Below the pieces are notes generated by a model. That model saw only the letters and a program-made list of their open reading frames with translations, ran no database searches and was not told the DNA's origin. The translations under genes were made by a program, and so were the position numbers. A stretch of DNA of 64,000 bases from Lachnospiraceae bacterium (GTDB lineage: Bacteria > Bacillota > Clostridia > Lachnospirales > Lachnospiraceae): positions 43,250-107,249 of the forward strand of contig SVFH01000010.1 in the NCBI GenBank assembly GCA_015056945.1, read 5' to 3'. Each line of letters opens with the position of its first letter. Positions within the stretch are counted from its first letter, which is position 1. Positions 25,892 to 34,510 of the stretch are shown one piece after another.

Positions 25892-26836
25892 ATGGTATTT
25901 TACTATATGTCTGAAGGACAGAAATTACTGTCTCTTGATGCACCGCAAGACGGTTGCTGGATTTCCATGATTCACCCTACCGAGGAGGAAATACAATCCG
26001 TTTCATCCAAATTTTCAATTGATGCAAACGACTTACGTTCCGCACTCGATACCGATGAACGTTCCCGTATTGAAGCAGAAACAAATTATATGATGATTCT
26101 CGTCAATATTCCGACGATTGAAGATGATACAGAGAAGGAATTGTATGATACAATCCCCTTGTCTCTTTTTGTTGTCGGCAAATCCCTTATTACGGTTTGT
26201 TCTGAAGAAACACCTGTTTTACAGCCTTTTTTACAAGGGAAAATCAAAGACTTCAACACCAACATGCGTTCCCGTTTTGTCATGCAGATTCTGTATCGCA
26301 ATGCATCTCTTTATCTGCAGTACTTACGTAACATCGAACGCCAGAGTGACATGGTCGAAAACAAGATGCACAAATCAACACAGAACAGCGAATTATTTGA
26401 ATTGCTGAAACTTGAAAAGAGTTTGGTTTACTTTACAACTGCGTTACGTTCAAACGAAGTCGTTATGGAGAAGCTTTTCAAGAGCGAACGATTCAAAAAG
26501 TATCCTGAAGATGCCGAACTTCTTGAAGATGTCATCATTGAAAACAAGCAGGCAATTGAGATGGCCGGTATTTACAGCGGCATCATTGCCAGTATGACAG
26601 ATGCTTTCGCTTCCGTTATTTCCAACAACTTAAATAACGTCATGAAAACACTTGCCATTATCACCATCGTACTTTCTATCCCTACCATGATCTTTAGTGC
26701 GTACGGTATGAATGTTGCAACCGCCGGAATGCCTTTTGCAGACAGTCCGTTCGGCTTTATCATGATTGTAGTTGCATCCCTGATTCTAAGTCTACTTGTG
26801 ACCATTGTATTTATTAAGATGAAAATGTTTAAATAA
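25892..26836 (+). CDS. corA: CorA family magnesium transporter
   Basis: A 314-residue CorA channel. The soluble N-terminal funnel domain is followed by a long helix (about 130-250) and two C-terminal membrane helices. The selectivity motif YGMN is present at 271-274 at the end of the first membrane helix, and the last residues KMKMFK form the basic C-terminus. CorA imports Mg2+ (also Co2+ or Ni2+) as a pentamer. AAGGAAGG precedes the ATG. The gene is monocistronic, between its own promoter with a leader ORF and a long terminator. I found no M-box riboswitch. Confidence 0.93.
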   Translation: MVFYYMSEGQKLLSLDAPQDGCWISMIHPTEEEIQSVSSKFSIDANDLRSALDTDERSRIEAETNYMMILVNIPTIEDDTEKELYDTIPLSLFVVGKSLITVCSEETPVLQPFLQGKIKDFNTNMRSRFVMQILYRNASLYLQYLRNIERQSDMVENKMHKSTQNSELFELLKLEKSLVYFTTALRSNEVVMEKLFKSERFKKYPEDAELLEDVIIENKQAIEMAGIYSGIIASMTDAFASVISNNLNNVMKTLAIITIVLSIPTMIFSAYGMNVATAGMPFADSPFGFIMIVVASLILSLLVTIVFIKMKMFK

Positions 26837-26858
26837 CCTTTCGTGCAGATTTGCACTT

Positions 26859-26944
26859 AAGTATCCGTGCAGAAAAATCCTGTTTCCGATTCTGCTTTTC
26901 GCAGTTCATATCGGACATGGTTTTTCTGCATAGATACTTTTTTT
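26859..26944 (+). terminator. Long stem-loop terminator after corA
   Basis: A nearly continuous stem pairs AAGTATC with GATACTT, TGCAGAAAAATC with GGTTTTTCTGCA and TCCGAT with ATCGGA, and ends in seven T. It is a strong terminator for corA; the convergent gene on the other strand ends 9 bases beyond it. Confidence 0.82.
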
Positions 26945-26952
26945 ATTCTTCT

Positions 26953-28587
26953 TTACTCAAGCAAAAGAAAGGAAAGCCTTTTTTCCACGTAAAACTCCTG
27001 TATCCCATTGGGCATGTCAATGGAAATGGTCTGATATGCAAACAACTTTGCAAACCATGAAGGAACATACAGTACCAGATTTCTGGTTCTGCATTTTTCT
27101 GCAAGCTCTTCACCGATTACAATGTTCCATCTCCCTCTTTTTCTCCTAACTGCTATTTTGGCAAGGAACTTTTCACTTCCGGAACCATCGATACAGGCAA
27201 TTGTTCCCATACCTATTAAAAAATAATATCCTGCAAGAATTAAAACTCCACCGGATATCGAAGCCGCACCAAACGATACAGCCACTACCGGTTTCTTCAT
27301 CCATCGGACAATCCGCTTATACATACTTGCAAAGGTAAAAATATTATTTCCGCTCTCTTGCCCTTTCATCTCTTCTGTAAAAGTCGCGTCCGATACAGTA
27401 TCCTCTCTTTTCGGTGCAAGCGCTTCCGAGGCATCCGCTGTCACTTCTCCTTCTTGCGGATTACTTACCGTATTTTGTTCCTCTGAGGTTTTTGCTTCCC
27501 TTATTCTTTTTGGAGACACCTCTTCCGCATCATTTTCGTTTCCGCTTTGTTCTTCCGGCATTTTGATTTGTTCGTCCGGCATTTCACTTTCTTCCGATGG
27601 AAGTTCATTCTTTTCCGAAGGCTGTTCTGCTCGTTCGGTCGGTATTTCTTCCTGCTTCGGCGGTTCTTTTGTTGCCTCTGTCGGCGGCTCCTTTTTTTCT
27701 GCATAAAAGGTCTTTCCTGTAATATTTCCGGCATTATCTTTAACCTGAATTTCACCTTGAATGGTATCTTCAAATTCCATACTGCTGCTTGTGGTCCATG
27801 TTTTCCCTCCATCAAACGAATATCCGCTTTCCGCCACACCGCTCACTGCATTTATTCCGTCCGCAATATCCGAAGCCTGTATGCTGACCGTACAGTTACC
27901 TTCTGTCCAGTTATCAGGTGATATCTGTAGTGAAACCTCCGGCGCAACGCGGTCTATATTATTTACATTTATTGTCCGATTACAGGATTGGCTTATGAAC
28001 CTCTCATCATACACTATTGTAAACTCGACAGTGCCGTTTTGTGATACCGTAAGCTCCGATGTGTTGCTTTCCTGAAAATAAGCACTTCCGCTTCCTTTCT
28101 CCATCACCAGCTGTAACGTAACGCTTTCCTTTGTCATCCCTGTCCTGTCTCTGTACACGGATACCTTGGCTACCGTCTCGCCTTCCTGTAAAGGACAAAC
28201 CTGCACTTTCTCCGCATGCTCATGCATTGTTCCCTCTACAACTTCATAATTGGTACAATCTCCTACATTACTTCCGTAAGGACTGTTCATACAGGCAAAT
28301 CCCGTGTGATCAAAAAAAACGCCGCAGGAACACTTCGTCTGAATCCTGTAGTGATGTAATTCTGCCCCGCACAATTGACATGTTTCACGTTTCGTAATCT
28401 CTCCGTACGGCGTTCCGTCCGCCTCACAACTTCTCACCTGTGTCAAAAAACAGGCATCAGCATGTGTATGCAAAAACACAAATTCTTCCGTTTTTTCCTG
28501 TCCGTACACGGGACTCTTGAAAAGACTAAAAAAAAGCATCAAAAACAGAACCGAACAAATCCGGCTTTTTTGCATTATACTCTTCAT
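26953..28587 (-). CDS. Secreted, membrane-anchored Cys/His-rich protein with Ig-like region, function unknown
   Basis: A 544-residue surface protein. A signal peptide (1-29) is followed by a segment rich in Cys and His (HTHADACFL, CQLCGAELHHY, KCSCGVFFDHTGFAC), which looks like a small metal-binding or disulfide-linked fold. A beta-rich region with VAPEVSLQISPDNWTEGNCTVSIQASD and SGYSFDGGKTWTT follows and resembles bacterial Ig-like repeats. Then comes a Pro/Glu-rich spacer of about 120 residues and a membrane helix near 440-465 before a basic C-terminal domain of about 75 residues. I cannot assign a family. It diverges from the S8 pseudoprotease gene; the pair may be related. GGAG lies 6 bases before the ATG. 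Confidence 0.65.
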   Translation of the reverse strand: MKSIMQKSRICSVLFLMLFFSLFKSPVYGQEKTEEFVFLHTHADACFLTQVRSCEADGTPYGEITKRETCQLCGAELHHYRIQTKCSCGVFFDHTGFACMNSPYGSNVGDCTNYEVVEGTMHEHAEKVQVCPLQEGETVAKVSVYRDRTGMTKESVTLQLVMEKGSGSAYFQESNTSELTVSQNGTVEFTIVYDERFISQSCNRTINVNNIDRVAPEVSLQISPDNWTEGNCTVSIQASDIADGINAVSGVAESGYSFDGGKTWTTSSSMEFEDTIQGEIQVKDNAGNITGKTFYAEKKEPPTEATKEPPKQEEIPTERAEQPSEKNELPSEESEMPDEQIKMPEEQSGNENDAEEVSPKRIREAKTSEEQNTVSNPQEGEVTADASEALAPKREDTVSDATFTEEMKGQESGNNIFTFASMYKRIVRWMKKPVVAVSFGAASISGGVLILAGYYFLIGMGTIACIDGSGSEKFLAKIAVRRKRGRWNIVIGEELAEKCRTRNLVLYVPSWFAKLFAYQTISIDMPNGIQEFYVEKRLSFLLLE

Positions 28588-28814
28588 TTCCTACTCCTTT
28601 CCTTTTACCAGCATGGTAAAAGAATTCTTTCTCTATGGTGGAAATCCGGGATGAAAAATCCCTACAGAATCTGTGACAGGCAATTCCTACTGCCTAAAAA
28701 AGAAGGTAATCAGAATCATATCAGAAAATATCAGAAATGAACAGAGAAAAAAATACCATTTTTTAGTCATATCACATTCTTTTTGTCATAGGATAAAAGA
28801 AAAAAGATGGTTTC

Positions 28815-30506
28815 ATGGATTGCAAAGAAATTATTTTATCCGATATGTATGCGGACCTTCCGCTTTTTCTCAATCGTTCCTCTATCAGGAACGATTTCGC
28901 TGACGGTTGTATCATTCCGATTGAAGACGACCTTGTGCTTGTTTACCAAAAAAGACTTTCCGGAAGCGTGTTTCCGATTTCGCGCTATCGTTCCTTTTAT
29001 ATTCCGAATCTATATGCGCCGGTTCCTTTTACTATTTCCACTACGACATTCCCCCGTAACGCCTTGGAGGACTCCGGTATTGCTCCCGTACAAAGACCTC
29101 CCTTAAGCCTCTCCGGACTCGGCACAATCGTTGCTGTCATCGATACGGGAATTGACTATGCCAATGTCGCTTTTCTAAACGAAGACGGCACATCTAAAAT
29201 TCTGGCCGTATGGGATCAGAATGACAACACCGGCACACCGCCACCCGGCCTTCCTTACGGAACGCTCTATACGAAACAAATGCTTGATACAGCTCTTTCT
29301 GCACCGGAGCCTTACACGATAGTTCCTACCCGTGACCTTCCCGGCAGACACGGAACAAATCTTGCCGCAATCGCTGCCGGAAAAGAAAACATCAATACCG
29401 GTTCACGAGGCGCAGCCCCTCTCGCCTCACTTCTGATTGTGAAATTGAAGTCCGCCAAACCGTATTTAAAGACTTACTACGGCATTGAAGATTCCGTCCT
29501 TTGTTATGAAGAATCTGATTTAATTGCAGCCCTGAAATTTGTAAGCAGCTACACTGCAGCACCGCTCTCCATCCTGCTTGGTGTCGGAACATCTTACGGA
29601 GATCATAACGGAAATTCTGTTTTAGAACGATACATCAACAGACTCACTCTTCGAAACAATCTATCCGTCACCTGTGCTGCCGGGAATGAAGCCATTGCAA
29701 GACACCACTATCGTGGAGCATTTCAGAGTAATTCCTTGGAACCTGTTTCAGTAGAATTCAACGTTGAAACACAAATGCCGGGGTTTCTTATGCAATTTCA
29801 CGGCAGTATTCCAAACCGTTTCAGCCTACTTTTACGCTCTCCTGCCGGTGAAGAAATCAGTAACATTTCTTTTGATTTAGACCGCAGTACGACTTATACT
29901 TTCATTTATTCAGACACAAGCCTGACAATCGACTCAGTCATCAGCGACCCTTATTCCGGCGAAGAAGCCATTTACTTTAACTTCAAAAACCCTTCCATCG
30001 GCATCTGGCAAATTCTTGTCACTCCGCTTGAAATATATACACCCGGATATTTTGACTTCTGGCTTCCGGTTACGGAATTACTATCCGGCACGGTTACATT
30101 TTTAAATGCAGACCCCTACATCACCCTGACGGCTCCCTCCATGGCCTCAAACTGCATCTGCGTCTCTGCAGCCTCCGGAACAGAAGGCATACCACTTCCC
30201 TATTCGGGACGCGGCTATCTGAAAAACGGCTCCGTCAAACCGGACATTTCAGCCCCCGGTTTAGAGATAGAAACACCCTTTGGTACCGTCGGCGGCACCG
30301 CTCCTGCCGCTGCCTTAACCTGCGGTGCAGCCTCCCTGTTCCTAGAGTGGGCCACATTACGCGAACGCCTGACGCTTGTAAACGGCGCAGAGGTTAAAGC
30401 ACTTTTCATAAGAGGCGCAAAAAGAGAAAAATCCCTTGCCTACCCAAACCCTGAAAGTGGGTTTGGAGAATTGGATTTGGAGAATGTATTCCGTGTGGTG
30501 GGATGA
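28815..30506 (+). CDS. S8 family Csp-like pseudoprotease (catalytic Ser replaced by Ala)
   Basis: A 563-residue subtilisin-fold protein without a signal peptide, like the germination proteases CspA, CspB and CspC of Clostridia. The aspartate motif VAVIDTGID (D110), the histidine motif GRHGTN (H179) and the oxyanion asparagine AAGNE (N291) are intact. The serine motif, normally GTS followed by A-x-P or similar, reads GGTAPAAA: codon 496 is GCT (alanine). Residues 300-430 form the jelly-roll insert typical of the Csp group. In Clostridioides difficile, CspA and CspC are such dead proteases with signalling roles in spore germination. Whether this one takes part in germination is unknown. The ribosome site before the ATG is weak. 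Confidence 0.85.
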   Translation: MDCKEIILSDMYADLPLFLNRSSIRNDFADGCIIPIEDDLVLVYQKRLSGSVFPISRYRSFYIPNLYAPVPFTISTTTFPRNALEDSGIAPVQRPPLSLSGLGTIVAVIDTGIDYANVAFLNEDGTSKILAVWDQNDNTGTPPPGLPYGTLYTKQMLDTALSAPEPYTIVPTRDLPGRHGTNLAAIAAGKENINTGSRGAAPLASLLIVKLKSAKPYLKTYYGIEDSVLCYEESDLIAALKFVSSYTAAPLSILLGVGTSYGDHNGNSVLERYINRLTLRNNLSVTCAAGNEAIARHHYRGAFQSNSLEPVSVEFNVETQMPGFLMQFHGSIPNRFSLLLRSPAGEEISNISFDLDRSTTYTFIYSDTSLTIDSVISDPYSGEEAIYFNFKNPSIGIWQILVTPLEIYTPGYFDFWLPVTELLSGTVTFLNADPYITLTAPSMASNCICVSAASGTEGIPLPYSGRGYLKNGSVKPDISAPGLEIETPFGTVGGTAPAAALTCGAASLFLEWATLRERLTLVNGAEVKALFIRGAKREKSLAYPNPESGFGELDLENVFRVVG

Positions 30507-30534
30507 AAAAACCCCGACCGATTAACGGTCGGGG
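30505..30534 (-). terminator. Terminator downstream of the clpX-like gene
   Basis: A 9-bp GC-rich stem (CCCCGACCG/CGGTCGGGG, 5-base loop) is followed by TTTTTT on the minus strand. It overlaps the stop codon of the convergent S8 gene. Confidence 0.88.
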
Positions 30535-30561
30535 CAAATAATGTATATACAAATAAACTTT

Positions 30562-32025
30562 CTATTTATTCTCCGGCAATCTCTTCACTTCCCGAATTCC
30601 AATGCCGGGACCTCCTGTGCCTTCGATATATGCTCTTGTGATGGTTACGGTTCCGATATTCTCATCCTTAGGAATTTCGTACATAATGTCCATCATAAAT
30701 TCTTCGATGATAGCACGCAATGCTCTTGCACCGGTGTCACGTTTCAGGGCACGCTCCGCAATTGCTTCGAGCGCATCATCCTCAAATTCCAATTTCACTT
30801 CGTCAAGTTCAAGAAGCTTCTGATACTGTTTCAGAATCGCATTCTTCGGCTCCTTAAGAATCTTAATCAAAGATTCCTTGCTTAAGCCGTCAAGACTGCA
30901 AATAATCGGCAGACGACCAACAAACTCCGGAATCATACCGAACTTCTTAATATCTTCCACGGTTACTTTATGGAGAATATTCTTCTCCTTGTCGAAACGG
31001 TCTTTCAGATCTGCATTGAAACCGATGCCGCTCTGTTTGGAAAGACGCTGTTTAATAATTTCTTCAAGTCCGGGAAATGCACCACCACAGATAAAAAGAA
31101 TGTTCTTTGTATTTACAGTTGTCAACGGCACCATCGCGTTCTTACTGTTTGCACCCACCGGTACCTCAACTTCAGCACCTTCAAGAAGTTTAAGCATTCC
31201 CTGCTGTACGGACTCACCGCTTACATCACGCGAATTGGTATTCTGCTTCTTTGCGATTTTATCAATTTCATCAATGAAGATAATACCGCTTTCCGCTTTT
31301 TCCGTATCATTTCCTGCTGCAGCAAGCAACTTGCTTACAACACTTTCAATATCATCACCGATGTAGCCGGCTTCTGTAAGAGAAGTCGCATCTGCAATTG
31401 CAAGAGGCACATCTAAAAGTCTGGCAAGTGTTTTTACCAGATAGGTTTTACCGCAGCCCGTAGGTCCGAGCATTAAAATATTGGACTTCTCTATTTCAAT
31501 CTCATCCATGGTATTGGTTGCAACCCTTTTATAATGGTTGTATACGGCAACCGAAATCATCTTCTTAGCCTTTTCCTGACCAACCACATATTCATCAAGC
31601 GTTGCTTTAATCTTATGCGGTGCCGGAATATTGTTTATATCAAAAATCGGTTTCGCTTTCTCTTCTTTTTTCTTCTTTTTTAACTTCTGTTTATTCGGAA
31701 TGCTATTATTTCCTTTCATGTCAGAAAAATTCATGAAAGCAATCGGTCCGAGCTGTTCCTGAATTTTCTTCATATTTTCATCCGACATATACATATTCGG
31801 AGAATTAAGCATTCCCTGGTAATCATATTGATTTACCGTATCCATTGTTTTATGCATACAGTCATTACAAAGGCAGATATTGTGTGGAAGTTTAAACATC
31901 TTTCCCGCAACACTTTCAGAACGTCTGCACATAAAACACACATCTTCATAATCCGAGGTGTCTTTCGAATCTTTTGATTCGTCTGTTTCCTCCACCTCTC
32001 TTAAATCTTCATAATCATTTCCCAT
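30562..32025 (-). CDS. clpX: ClpX-like AAA+ unfoldase with extended N-terminal region
   Basis: A 487-residue ClpX, longer than the usual 410-430. An acidic tail precedes the zinc domain (C30-x2-C33 and C53-x2-C56). A 70-residue linker containing a run of lysines (116-120) leads to the AAA+ core: Walker A GPTGCGKT (187-194), pore loop GYIG (220-223), Walker B IIFIDEID (248-255), SRDVSGESVQQ, and the ClpP-binding IGF loop (334-336). So it should unfold proteins and dock on ClpP. No clpP lies beside it; the neighbour is an HtrA protease gene 29 bases upstream. It may be a second, specialised ClpX. The family call is firm, orthology to the main ClpX is not. Confidence 0.88.
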   Translation of the reverse strand: MGNDYEDLREVEETDESKDSKDTSDYEDVCFMCRRSESVAGKMFKLPHNICLCNDCMHKTMDTVNQYDYQGMLNSPNMYMSDENMKKIQEQLGPIAFMNFSDMKGNNSIPNKQKLKKKKKEEKAKPIFDINNIPAPHKIKATLDEYVVGQEKAKKMISVAVYNHYKRVATNTMDEIEIEKSNILMLGPTGCGKTYLVKTLARLLDVPLAIADATSLTEAGYIGDDIESVVSKLLAAAGNDTEKAESGIIFIDEIDKIAKKQNTNSRDVSGESVQQGMLKLLEGAEVEVPVGANSKNAMVPLTTVNTKNILFICGGAFPGLEEIIKQRLSKQSGIGFNADLKDRFDKEKNILHKVTVEDIKKFGMIPEFVGRLPIICSLDGLSKESLIKILKEPKNAILKQYQKLLELDEVKLEFEDDALEAIAERALKRDTGARALRAIIEEFMMDIMYEIPKDENIGTVTITRAYIEGTGGPGIGIREVKRLPENK

Positions 32026-32054
32026 AACTGTCTCTCTTCTTCCATTTCTTCAAT

Positions 32055-33317
32055 TTAGCCTTCTTTTTGACCTAAGGTTACATCGCAGGAATATTCTGCA
32101 TACTCATCATTCGTAAGTCGCATATAAGAAAAAGTCGCAACTGTTCCTGCGGGTACCGACGCAAGGTAAGATTTCAAATCTTCCATTGTCTCTATCAGAT
32201 TCCCGTCATATCCGACAATAATGTCACCACGTTTTAATCCGGCAAGCTCTGCGGGAGATCCCGGGACAATTTCAGAAATATATATACCATATGGTGTTTC
32301 AACTGACTGTGCCGCTGCAATTTCACTTGTAATGGAAAGTCCTGAAATACCAAGATATGCCTGTTCTGATTCCGGTAATACTGCAAGCTCTGTTTTATTA
32401 ATCAAACCATCAATAATCGGTCTTGCCGCTGAAATAGGAATTGCATAGCCCATACCTTCCACATAATCACCACCAAGTTTATTAGAGTTAATACCGATTA
32501 CCTCACCCTTCGTATTCAAAAGCGCTCCACCTGAGTTACCCTGGTTAATTGCTGCATCCGTCTGGATAAAAACACCTGTTGAACCGTTCTGTAGCATAAT
32601 CTCACGATTCAAAGCACTGATAACACCTGTTGTAACGGACTGTCCGTAACCTAATGCATTACCGATTGCAATTGCCGGTTCCCCAACGCGCAGCGTATCT
32701 GAATCCCCCAGTGTTGCGATATGAATCACATCACGTGTTTCCTGCGGAATGGAATCTAAATCGATTGCAAGTACTGCAAGATCCATTGCCATATTTTTAC
32801 CTTTTACTTCAGCAGGAATAGTTTCATTGTCACAAAACTGTACTTTAATCTCTGTTGTATCCTCAATAACATGATAGTTTGTTGCAATAAACAAATCCGA
32901 ATCATTCTCACCTACAATGAATCCGCTTCCTGCGCCGCCTGCTTCCTGAATCACACCGAAATAGTTATACTCGGAAACCACGACAATACTTACGATAGAA
33001 GGCATTACTTCGTCAACCACGTCAGATACGTCGGTAAGACTCGCGGCTGCCGCCGCTTCTGCTACCGCCTTCTGTTCTTCTTCCAAGTCTTCGGGAATTT
33101 CTTCCGATTCAGGCTCTACATAGACTATTTCCGTTGTTAATTCATGCTCCGGTTCATCAGGGGCAATTCCCAACTTCGCTAAAATGGAATTTCCTCCCAC
33201 AGAAACTCCAAGAAAAATTGCGCCGGAAACCAATCCGAATACAATTGCAAAAAATATAACCAACACGCCTGACAAAAATACTTTCAATACAGGATTCATT
33301 TTCTTTTTTTCGTTCAT
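32055..33317 (-). CDS. HtrA/DegP-like trypsin-fold serine protease with PDZ domain
   Basis: A 420-residue membrane-anchored protease. One N-terminal helix (about 10-37), an acidic linker, then an S1C protease domain with the histidine in ATNYHVIEDT, aspartate in AMDLAVLAID and nucleophile in QGNSGGALLN. A single PDZ domain follows (about 305-400, YLGISG to PGSPAELAGLKRGDIIVGYDG). It should degrade or refold damaged extracytoplasmic proteins. It lies upstream of the clpX-like gene in the same unit, making a small protein-quality-control operon. Its upstream region has an inverted TTGACA/TGTCAA pair with an A+T-rich centre that may include the promoter. Confidence 0.93.
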   Translation of the reverse strand: MNEKKKMNPVLKVFLSGVLVIFFAIVFGLVSGAIFLGVSVGGNSILAKLGIAPDEPEHELTTEIVYVEPESEEIPEDLEEEQKAVAEAAAAASLTDVSDVVDEVMPSIVSIVVVSEYNYFGVIQEAGGAGSGFIVGENDSDLFIATNYHVIEDTTEIKVQFCDNETIPAEVKGKNMAMDLAVLAIDLDSIPQETRDVIHIATLGDSDTLRVGEPAIAIGNALGYGQSVTTGVISALNREIMLQNGSTGVFIQTDAAINQGNSGGALLNTKGEVIGINSNKLGGDYVEGMGYAIPISAARPIIDGLINKTELAVLPESEQAYLGISGLSITSEIAAAQSVETPYGIYISEIVPGSPAELAGLKRGDIIVGYDGNLIETMEDLKSYLASVPAGTVATFSYMRLTNDEYAEYSCDVTLGQKEG

Positions 33318-33423
33318 AATGTCCCTCCTCTTATTCCGAAAAAATGTTTTTAACCCTTTTAGTTGACATTACTATATAATGAAACTGTGTCAATTATGTG
33401 ACGATTACGAAATAAAACTGTGA

Positions 33424-34455
33424 TTATTTTCGTTCATCCGGAGAAATACCGTATCCGCTGTGCGGATTGATTCCCTTCGTTGCATTTTTGAAATTACGCT
33501 GTGCCCAGTATGCCTTATTCATCGTAAGCTTCATAATCAGGCTTTCCGGTAATTTACGATGCATCTTTCCAAGCTTATATCCGATAAACTTACAACCGCT
33601 GTGGACAAAAAGCTTTGGTATAAAATACAATTTCTTTTTTTTCTTCAAATAAGCACAATTCAATCGTACCAGCTTCTTTCCTTCTCCGGTGGAAGAAACT
33701 GCCTCGAATATTTCCGGATGTTCTGCCTGCGAAACCCCCAGATCAAAATTGCGATGCAACTGCTGCAGAGCATTGTAATTATGCGAATGGAACACCTTCG
33801 CCTCGGCCGCATAGGCTATTTTATACCCCTTTTTCATTGCATTTGCAGCAAAAACCATATCCTCATTAAAAATCGCCAGCGACTCAAATCCGCCAACCGC
33901 CTCATAACATTCTCTTGTATATGCCGCACACACATTAGAAAAGAAAAACGTCTTAATACCCAGTTCTTCCAAATCCTCTATCGATTTCACACGAGATTCT
34001 TTGCCATAATTAAAGGCCCTTGTAAATCTCTCATTCACACCGCAATCTTCATTCGGTAACTGTCTTGCATAGGAAAACTCCGCCTCCCCTCGAAGAATCG
34101 GAGTCAATAGCTTCTCTACCAGTGTTTCATCTTTCGGAAGGGCATCATCTGTCATACAGATAAAATAAGGCGCATCCGATAATTTCACACCGTCTGCACG
34201 CGTTTTTCCGTGATTAAATTCCATCTTCGAAAGATGACATACCTGTAAATGCGGTCTTTCTTTTACAAAAGATTTTCCGAAAAAAAGTGTATTAAAATAC
34301 TTTTCTTCCGTATTCATCAAAATAATTTTGTGCACCGGAAGTGTTTGCCGTTCCAATAAAAGAATCAAATCAATCAAACGCTCCGTCGGCTTATAAGTAG
34401 GAATTATGATATCCACTTTTACGTCTTTCTTTGCTTCCATAATATCTCTTTCCAT
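33424..34455 (-). CDS. Family 2 glycosyltransferase, rhamnosyltransferase-like
   Basis: A 343-residue cytoplasmic GT-A glycosyltransferase. VDIIIPTYKPTERLIDLI opens the nucleotide-binding fold, the metal-binding segment is MTDDALP and the acceptor-side motif is FNEDMVFAANAMKKGY. The HGKTRADGVKLSD segment is usual in rhamnosyltransferases of the RgpF/WsaF-like type. The first ATG (34455) is kept, but one five codons later is equally possible. It lies 55 bases after the LCP gene, with a terminator between, so it may be expressed at a lower level or from its own start. Confidence 0.85.
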   Translation of the reverse strand: MERDIMEAKKDVKVDIIIPTYKPTERLIDLILLLERQTLPVHKIILMNTEEKYFNTLFFGKSFVKERPHLQVCHLSKMEFNHGKTRADGVKLSDAPYFICMTDDALPKDETLVEKLLTPILRGEAEFSYARQLPNEDCGVNERFTRAFNYGKESRVKSIEDLEELGIKTFFFSNVCAAYTRECYEAVGGFESLAIFNEDMVFAANAMKKGYKIAYAAEAKVFHSHNYNALQQLHRNFDLGVSQAEHPEIFEAVSSTGEGKKLVRLNCAYLKKKKKLYFIPKLFVHSGCKFIGYKLGKMHRKLPESLIMKLTMNKAYWAQRNFKNATKGINPHSGYGISPDERK

Positions 34456-34466
34456 ATTCTTTCATC

Positions 34467-34498
34467 GTAAAACAGAGGCCTACAAGAAAGGCCTCTGT
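34467..34498 (-). terminator. Terminator after the LCP gene
   Basis: A 10-bp perfect stem (ACAGAGGCCT/AGGCCTCTGT, 7-base loop) followed by TTTT on the minus strand. Confidence 0.75.
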
Positions 34499-34510
34499 GT
34501 ATACTCGTGA

